Shown piece after piece: positions 7,114-11,885 of a DNA stretch of 11,885 nt. The notes under the pieces were generated by a model. It had not been told where the DNA came from, did no database searches, and saw only the letters and a program-made list of their open reading frames with translations. The stretch comes from CBDBCK01 sp965203345 (GTDB lineage Bacteria > Chloroflexota > Dehalococcoidia > Lucifugimonadales > Lucifugimonadaceae): assembly GCA_965203345.1 (NCBI GenBank), contig CBDBCK010000008.1, forward strand, positions 1 through 11,885, read 5' to 3'. Numbering within the stretch: position 1 is the first letter of the stretch; each line of letters opens with the position of its first letter. A program made the translations under genes and the position numbers.

Positions 7114-7278
7114 ATGTTTAAGAAAAAACCTTTGGTTAGCGCCATAGGCGCTGCCTCTGTGCTTGCATCTGCCGTAAGCGGGTTTCCCAATGAAACTTAT
7201 GCAAAAAAGCCAGATCAGCCTGGCTATCGCTGCCGCACTTGGTGCGTCAGTGCCCGGATATGTATCCGCCCAGTCTGA
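7114..7278 (+). CDS. Short ORF with signal-like N-terminus overlapping the receptor start
   Basis: The only strong ribosome site here, GGGAG (7102-7106), lies 7 bases before ATG 7114, which opens a 54-codon frame ending at 7276-7278. Its start, MFKKKPLVSAIGAASVLASA, has the lysine-rich head and small-residue hydrophobic core of a signal peptide. From codon 26 on it overlaps the receptor gene in another frame (KKPDQPGYRCRTW and so on), which looks like shadow coding. It may be a leader ORF that feeds ribosomes to ATG 7190 by coupling, or the old receptor N-terminus now cut off by a frameshift. It is not a recognised protein. Confidence 0.35.
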   Translation: MFKKKPLVSAIGAASVLASAVSGFPNETYAKKPDQPGYRCRTWCVSARICIRPV

Positions 7279-10255
7279 TGCGTCACTTGTTGAAGAAGTA
7301 ATCATCACCGGTTCAAGGCTGACAAGGTCTAACGTAACTTCGGCGACACCACTTATCCAAATCGGTGCTCAAGAAATCGACTCCCGTGGTATTGCACGTG
7401 TAGAGGATGTCGTAAACATCTTACCTAACGTATTTGTCGCCCAGACAGCAGAAGTTGCTAACGGCGCGTCAGGCACCTCTACCCTCAACTTGCGCGGTCT
7501 TGGCCAGAACCGAACTCTGGTTTTGGTTGACGGCAAGCGTCTTCCGTTCGGAAGCCCGTTCGCTTCAGCTGCAAACGTGGACATGATTCCAGCACGACTG
7601 GTTGAGCGCGTTGACGTACTGACATCTGGTGCATCAGCGGTCTACGGCTCTGACGCGGTTGCTGGTGTTGTTAACTTCATCACCAAGCGTAACTTCGAAG
7701 GCTTTGAGTTCGATTACCAGTACGGTTGGAATGAAAACCCCAACAGCAACTCTTTCATGGCTGACGTGCTTCAACGTAATGGCATTGAAAATCCCGGCGG
7801 CGTGACTGCTGGTGAAGCTGGCCTGCTCTCCTTGACCATGGGTGTCAACACTGCAGACGGTGCAGGCAACATCACAATTTTTGGTAGCTATGAAGACCAG
7901 GAAGAACTGCTGGGTGCAGACCGGGATACCGGTGCCTGTACGCTTGGCGGAACCGCTACTATTAACTGCGTAGGTTCATCCAACTTCCGTCGTTTCAACG
8001 GTACACTGAGTAACGGTGTAACTGGTACTGTTTTTCAGCAGGCAGATGGTACTCTGACTCCATTCGCCGGCGGTGCTGATGAAACTTATAACTTTGGTGC
8101 TCGTAACCACTACCAGCGTCCTGTTGAGCGCTGGAACCTCGGTGCAAGCGGCCACTATGAAATCTCTGGCGGTTTGGAAGCCTATGCCGACACCAGCTAC
8201 CTGAACAACGTAACAACTGCTCAGATCGCTGAATCAGCCTCTTTCAACCGACCTTTCCAGACCAACTGTGACAACCCTCTGCTCCAGGCAGGTCGTGGTC
8301 CCAACGGTACTGGCGCATTCTCTTTTGCTGACTTCACAGGTAACTTTGATGACGACGGCAACTTCGTAAGCTGTAATGACCTGCTGGCTGCCGGTATGGC
8401 TCCGGACGTGCAGTTCATTAACTCTCACCGAAACGTTGAGGGTGGTCCACGCATCAGCACTTACGAAAACAGCTCCTGGCGTGCAGTTGCCGGTCTTCGC
8501 GGTGCGCTGACTGAGGAATTCTCTTTTGACGTGTTCGCACAGTACTCTGGTACTGAAGGCACGCGTATTTCTCAGCGCGACCTGAACTTCGAGCGCGTAC
8601 AGCAAGCTCTGTTCCTCGTTGACGATGGCAACGGTAACGCAGTTTGCCGTGATACAAGCGATGGCTGTGTGCCTTGGGACATCTTCACTCGTGGCGCTGA
8701 CGGCAGCACCAGCGTGACTCCGGCTGCTACAGACTTCATCCAGGGTGTTGGTATCGTAAGTGGTGAGACTGAGCAGCTCGTTTTCGGCGGCACCATCGAA
8801 GGTGACTTCACCAATTTTGGTGTTCAGCTCCCTTGGGCTGACGCAGGTGTATCCGGTCTGGTAGGTTTCGAATCACGTACAGACGAACTTTCTCGTCTGG
8901 CTGACGACATCTCCAAGATCCCGGGTGGTCGTGGTCTGACTGGTACCGGTGGCGCGACTCTGCCTATCACTGGTGAGATTGAAGTCGACGAACTCTTCGT
9001 CGAATTCTCGGTTCCTGTCATTTCAGGTCAGCCTCTGGCCGAAGAAGTCGGCATTTCAGCCGGCTATCGTTACTCTGACTACACCACAAACGGTAACGGT
9101 ATCAGCAACTCCTTTGATACTGACACATGGTTTGCTGGTGTAAGCTGGGCGCTTACTGACGAATTCCGCGTACGTGTGAATCAATCAGTCGCTATTCGTG
9201 CACCTAACGTATTCGACCTCTATGTAGGTATCAACACTGGTCTGGTTGACCTTTCCACTGGTGAGAACGGCCTGTTCGACCCTTGTGCGTCAGCCCCTGG
9301 TGTTGCTCCTACTGCATCACTGGAAGCTTGTGCAAGAACAGGTGCATCGGCTGCTCAGTACAACACTGGTATCGAGGATAACCCTGCCGGTCAATACAAC
9401 CTGATCACAGGTGGTAACCCCAACCTCATCACCGAGCAAAGTGAAACTACAACTTTCGGTATCGTGTACACGCCAAACTGGTTGTCAGGTCTTTCTGTTG
9501 CGATCGACTACTTCGACATCACAGTTGAAGATGCAATTGGCAGCATCCCGGCTCAAGCAAGCCTCGACGGCTGTATCGCTGGCGGCGCTGGTTCAGACGT
9601 ATTCTGTAGCCTGATTACACGTGACACAGCCGGTACGCTCTGGCTCAGCAACGACGCCCCTGACGGTGGTCTTGCAGGTATCAGCCAGCAGAACGCCAAT
9701 ATCGCTTTACGCTCTACTGAGGGCATCGATATCAACGTGACCTATAACGTCAATCTGAGCGATTGGGGTCTGGATAATTGGGGTTCACTGAACTTCGATT
9801 ACGCAGCCACCATCCTGGATACTCTGGATGAAGTACCATTTGCCGGTGCTGACACAATTGAGTGTCGCGATTTCTACGCCGGCCAGTGTAATCTTCCAAA
9901 CCCAGAGTATCAGCACCGACTGCTTGGTAACTGGATAACTCCTCTTGACGGCCTGCGTGTTTCTTTCACCTGGCGTCATGTTGGCGAGACTACACTGTTC
10001 GGTCTGGACGAAGCAGCCGCGGGGCAGCGTCCTGAGCAGTTGAACGATCACCTGGAGACTCGTGACTATCTGGATATTTCTGCGAACTATGTACTTAACG
10101 AAAACATCACGTTCCGTTTTGGTGCTAACAACGTTCTTGCAGAAGATGCACCACTGTCGACTAACGTAGGTACAGGTACTGGTAACAACAACACCTATCC
10201 TGGTCTTTATGACGTCAGCCGCTTCTACTTTGCGGGTGCTACTTACCGATTCTAA
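7190..10255 (+). CDS. TonB-dependent outer-membrane receptor
   Basis: A 1021-aa active-uptake porin of the outer membrane, energised through TonB-ExbB-ExbD, which are not in the window. Residues 1-27 are a signal peptide (cleavage likely after VSA, before QSD). VEEVIIT (34-40) is the TonB box. The plug spans roughly 45-165 with LRGLGQNRTLVLVDGKRLP (101-119) and VERVDVLTSGASAVYGSDAV (138-157). The rest is a long beta-barrel that ends in the expected aromatic Phe (YFAGATYRF). Several extracellular-type loops carry Cys pairs (for example ACTLGGTATINC, VCRDTSDGC, ECRDFYAGQC), suggesting disulfides. The length and plug resemble the large receptors of marine and Xanthomonas/Caulobacter-type bacteria that take up carbohydrates, peptides or other organics; the substrate is not readable. 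ATG 7190 gives an ideal signal peptide but has only a weak GGG upstream, so translation may depend on the overlapping ORF at 7114. Confidence 0.93.
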   Translation: MKLMQKSQISLAIAAALGASVPGYVSAQSDASLVEEVIITGSRLTRSNVTSATPLIQIGAQEIDSRGIARVEDVVNILPNVFVAQTAEVANGASGTSTLNLRGLGQNRTLVLVDGKRLPFGSPFASAANVDMIPARLVERVDVLTSGASAVYGSDAVAGVVNFITKRNFEGFEFDYQYGWNENPNSNSFMADVLQRNGIENPGGVTAGEAGLLSLTMGVNTADGAGNITIFGSYEDQEELLGADRDTGACTLGGTATINCVGSSNFRRFNGTLSNGVTGTVFQQADGTLTPFAGGADETYNFGARNHYQRPVERWNLGASGHYEISGGLEAYADTSYLNNVTTAQIAESASFNRPFQTNCDNPLLQAGRGPNGTGAFSFADFTGNFDDDGNFVSCNDLLAAGMAPDVQFINSHRNVEGGPRISTYENSSWRAVAGLRGALTEEFSFDVFAQYSGTEGTRISQRDLNFERVQQALFLVDDGNGNAVCRDTSDGCVPWDIFTRGADGSTSVTPAATDFIQGVGIVSGETEQLVFGGTIEGDFTNFGVQLPWADAGVSGLVGFESRTDELSRLADDISKIPGGRGLTGTGGATLPITGEIEVDELFVEFSVPVISGQPLAEEVGISAGYRYSDYTTNGNGISNSFDTDTWFAGVSWALTDEFRVRVNQSVAIRAPNVFDLYVGINTGLVDLSTGENGLFDPCASAPGVAPTASLEACARTGASAAQYNTGIEDNPAGQYNLITGGNPNLITEQSETTTFGIVYTPNWLSGLSVAIDYFDITVEDAIGSIPAQASLDGCIAGGAGSDVFCSLITRDTAGTLWLSNDAPDGGLAGISQQNANIALRSTEGIDINVTYNVNLSDWGLDNWGSLNFDYAATILDTLDEVPFAGADTIECRDFYAGQCNLPNPEYQHRLLGNWITPLDGLRVSFTWRHVGETTLFGLDEAAAGQRPEQLNDHLETRDYLDISANYVLNENITFRFGANNVLAEDAPLSTNVGTGTGNNNTYPGLYDVSRFYFAGATYRF

Positions 10256-10308
10256 ACACCTGTTGGTGAGTGGAATTGAAGGGGCTTAGCCCCTGATCTA
10301 TAAGAAAG

Positions 10309-10333
10309 GGCAGACTTCGGTCTGCCTTTTTTT
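10309..10333 (+). terminator. Rho-independent terminator of the receptor gene
   Basis: GGCAGAC (10309-10315) and GTCTGCC (10320-10326) form a perfect 7-bp stem around a stable TTCG loop, followed by seven T (10327-10333), about 55 bases after the receptor stop. A smaller stem, GGGGC-TTA-GCCCC (10281-10293), lies between stop and terminator and may add 3' mRNA protection. Confidence 0.92.
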
Positions 10334-10436
10334 AGGTGCGTCAGGTATGGCGCGGAGCGCCGTAACTGGCGCTGTTCCGGCACATAGAACAAATGGGGTT
10401 GCTAATCTGCCGTTTTGCAGGTGAACGTTTCATCGT
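10334..10436. other. Left flank of the insertion sequence, no gene seen
   Basis: About 100 bases between the terminator and the target duplication. It contains one small hairpin, GGCGC-GGA-GCGCC (10349-10361). With the element and one duplication copy removed, it joins to 11844 onward and gives a 44-codon minus-strand frame without motifs, which I do not call a gene. Confidence 0.4.
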
Positions 10437-10445
10437 GGGTTGCGC
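10437..10445. repeat. Target site duplication, left copy
   Basis: GGGTTGCGC is repeated exactly at 11835-11843, directly outside the two inverted ends. Nine bases fit the 8-9-bp duplications of the IS256 family, and a perfect match suggests a fairly recent insertion. Confidence 0.9.
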
Positions 10446-10472
10446 GAGTTATTGTCAAAAGTGGTGTTTAAG
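10446..10472. repeat. Left inverted repeat of the IS256-family element
   Basis: Reads GAGTTAT, nine variable bases, then TGGTGTTTAAG. Compared with the reverse complement of 11808-11834 it matches at 20 of 27 positions, with both the 7-base outer block and the 11-base inner block perfect. Confidence 0.88.
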
Positions 10473-10480
10473 CACCTGAG

Positions 10481-11731
10481 TCAGGCGGCGACCTGGTTTG
10501 ATTCTGTTACCTCGATTCCATCTTTGAACTTCACTCCACTGATGACTTTGCCAAGGTAGTTGAAACCTCGTTGTCGTCGCCAGTTCTTCTGCGCACACAT
10601 CCCCAGTTTGAACATCATGTGTAGCATCCCATCGTGCGACAGACACCCCTTCGAGCGCTTCGTGCGATGGCGAATAGTCCCAAAGGCCGATTCAATTGGA
10701 TTGCTGGTCCTGATGCTCTGCCAGTGCTGGGCCGGGAAACTGTAAAAGGCCATCAGTTCATCCCGGTCCTTTTGCAAGCATAGGGTGGCTTTCGGGTACT
10801 TGGGTTCATAGGTCAGCATGAATAGATCAAATGCCTTCTCGGCCTCCTCGCGGGTATTAGCCTGCCAGATCTCATGCAGGGCCTGCTTGGCCTTTGGATT
10901 GAAGTGATTTTGGCAGGCAGTTCAATACATTCATCGTTTTGTGCATCCAACAGCGCTGTTGCCGGCTCTCCGGGGTAGACTTCCTCCAGCGCGGCCCAGA
11001 AGCCCATGGCGCCATCACCGATGGCTAATTGGGGAACATTCATGCCGCGAGACTTCAGCTTCAACAGGACCTCTCGCCAACTCTGGGTCGATTCTCTCAT
11101 CCCGTCCTCAATGGCTAGAAAATGCTTCTCGCCCCCGCTCGTTGACCCCGATGACCACCAAGGCGCAGAGCTTACTCTGCTCCCCTCTCAAGCCACTGTA
11201 GACACCGTCCACCCAGACATAGACCCAACGATCCTTATCCAGCGGCGCCTCCCGCCATGCCTGGTATTCCTGCGCCCAACGACGCTTCAATCGCGACACC
11301 GTATTGGCTGATAACCCCTTGGCCTCCGGGCCAACCAGCACCTCAAGCGCAGCGCCCATCTCGCCACTGGAGACACCCTTCAGGTATAGCCAGGGTAATG
11401 CGGCTTCAAGTGCCTTGGTCTTGCGCACATACGGCGGTACCAAGGCAGAGTGAAAGGTCACAGGCTCTCCCGTCTTGGCCCGTACCTTGGGAATCTGCAC
11501 GGTAACCGGACCAATCCCTGTCTGAATGGCGCGTGCGGGCAGGTGCCCATTACGCACCACCCCGGCCCTGCCGTCTTCCAGTACCCTGTCTGAGTGCGTA
11601 GCCAGCAACTCTTGCAACTCTGCCTCGATGGCCTCCTGCAGGAGTTGTCTCGCACCGCTACGCAGCAATTCCGTCAACGGGTCAGTGCTCTCTACTCGAC
11701 CTGCCAGTTCAATAACGTTACTCTTGTTCAT
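10481..11731 (-). pseudogene. IS256-family transposase, three +1 frameshifts
   Basis: A DDE transposase of the IS256/Mutator family, in pieces. From ATG 11731 (AAAAGGAG 10 bases upstream) 207 residues are in frame, including first catalytic Asp D175 in VWVDGVYSG. One extra base in the A4 run at 11119-11122 causes the stop SSH; repaired, it reads EAFLAIEDGMREST. The second frame holds the second Asp in AIGDGAMGFW and breaks at the G4 run 10972-10975; repaired, it reads YPESRQQRCWMHKTMNVLN. A third extra base near 10891-10892 is needed to pass from LPKSLQSK to AKQALHEIWQANTREEAEKAF and the last frame, which holds the catalytic Glu in NPIESAFGTIRHRT and ends at 10481. The repaired protein is 415 aa, a normal family length. 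All three DDE residues survive. Each break is a single added base in a short homopolymer, so sequencing error must be considered besides true decay. Confidence 0.92.
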
Positions 11732-11734
11732 GGT

Positions 11735-11792
11735 GGCGTATCTCCTTTTGGTTGCTTGATTGATTACTGATAACCAATCAACCAGATACGCC
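11735..11792 (-). promoter_or_regulatory. Long inverted repeat masking the transposase ribosome site
   Basis: GGCGTATCT (11735-11743) and AGATACGCC (11784-11792) are perfect complements. Inside them TTGATTGATTA (11756-11766) and TAACCAATCAA (11771-11781) pair at 10 of 11 positions around CTGA, and GGTTG/CAACC extends the pairing. In a minus-strand transcript that enters from outside the element, the outer stem would hold part of AAAAGGAG (11742-11749) just before ATG 11731. This matches the known insertion-sequence strategy of blocking translation from read-through transcripts; the function here is inferred. Confidence 0.6.
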
Positions 11793-11807
11793 GCCTTTTT
11801 TCAAATC

Positions 11808-11834
11808 CTTAAACACCAGATTCAGTTATAACTC
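11808..11834. repeat. Right inverted repeat of the IS256-family element
   Basis: Reads CTTAAACACCA, nine variable bases, then ATAACTC, the inverse of the left end (20 of 27 matching). It abuts the right copy of the target duplication. Confidence 0.88.
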
Positions 11835-11843
11835 GGGTTGCGC
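11835..11843. repeat. Target site duplication, right copy
   Basis: GGGTTGCGC, identical to 10437-10445. The 42 bases that follow to the window end show no feature I can name. Confidence 0.9.
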
Positions 11844-11885
11844 ATCAGACCGCTTCATAAACCCGCTCAACATCAGCGGAAAACG

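Larger units (their letters stand above)
10446..11834 (-). mobile_element. IS256-family insertion sequence, complete, 1389 bp
   Basis: The element is bounded by inverted ends (GAGTTAT outermost at the left, ATAACTC at the right) and by the 9-bp duplication GGGTTGCGC. It contains one minus-strand transposase gene of the Mutator/IS256 type spanning 10481-11731. Its length of 1389 bp fits the family (about 1.3-1.5 kb). The ends look intact, but the transposase gene has three +1 frameshifts, so the copy could probably move only if a related intact transposase acts in trans. It inserted between the receptor terminator and an unseen gene to the right. Confidence 0.93.

Noticed and set aside
8234..8605. 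123-codon minus-strand ORF inside the receptor gene
   Set aside because: Antisense shadow of the biased codon use of the receptor barrel; no signal, motif or ribosome site.
10334..11885. A 44-codon minus-strand frame formed when the IS element and one duplication copy are removed
   Set aside because: No motif, no clear ribosome site and length easily reached by chance; not strong enough to say the element disrupted a gene.

Overview
The window centres on a type V-C CRISPR-Cas locus. At the left is a CRISPR array, cut by the window edge, whose spacers are all exactly 18 bp. Only 56 bp later comes a 1272-codon gene for a Cas12c effector (formerly C2c3). Cas12c loci are known from gammaproteobacteria and metagenomes. 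The rest of the window fits a Gram-negative, probably marine, gammaproteobacterium: an exported amidohydrolase, a large TonB-dependent outer-membrane receptor and an IS256-family insertion sequence. No rRNA or housekeeping marker is present, so the taxon is an inference.

Layout: 1-881 CRISPR array (one partial repeat, 20 further repeats, 20 spacers; the degenerate last repeat puts the leader off the left edge). 938-4756 cas12c, same strand, AT-rich. 4885-6168 secreted metal-dependent amidohydrolase, clearly GC-richer. 6223-6586 a small membrane-protein gene broken by two frameshifts. 6600-6710 (minus) remnant of what looks like an IS630-family transposase N-terminus. 6711-7113 AT-rich non-coding. 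7114-7278 a small ORF with a strong ribosome binding site that overlaps the start of the receptor gene in another frame. 7190-10255 TonB-dependent receptor, then a UUCG-loop terminator. 10446-11834 a complete IS256-family element with inverted ends and a 9-bp target duplication, its transposase broken by three +1 frameshifts. 11844-11885 flank with no visible gene.

How the parts work together: array transcripts would be processed into crRNAs with 18-nt guides and loaded on Cas12c. The repeat has almost no C and cannot fold on itself, so a separate short RNA (scoutRNA/tracrRNA) is expected, as known for Cas12c. I could not find it in the window, nor cas1; both may lie to the left. The three RuvC acidic residues and a four-Cys zinc site are present. 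Studied Cas12c enzymes bind and silence DNA rather than cutting it and use the RuvC site for pre-crRNA processing, so this may be an interference system without target cleavage. The amidohydrolase and receptor look like host genes with no evident link to CRISPR. The stretch 6223-6710 and the IS copy are signs of gene decay and mobile-element traffic next to the CRISPR island.
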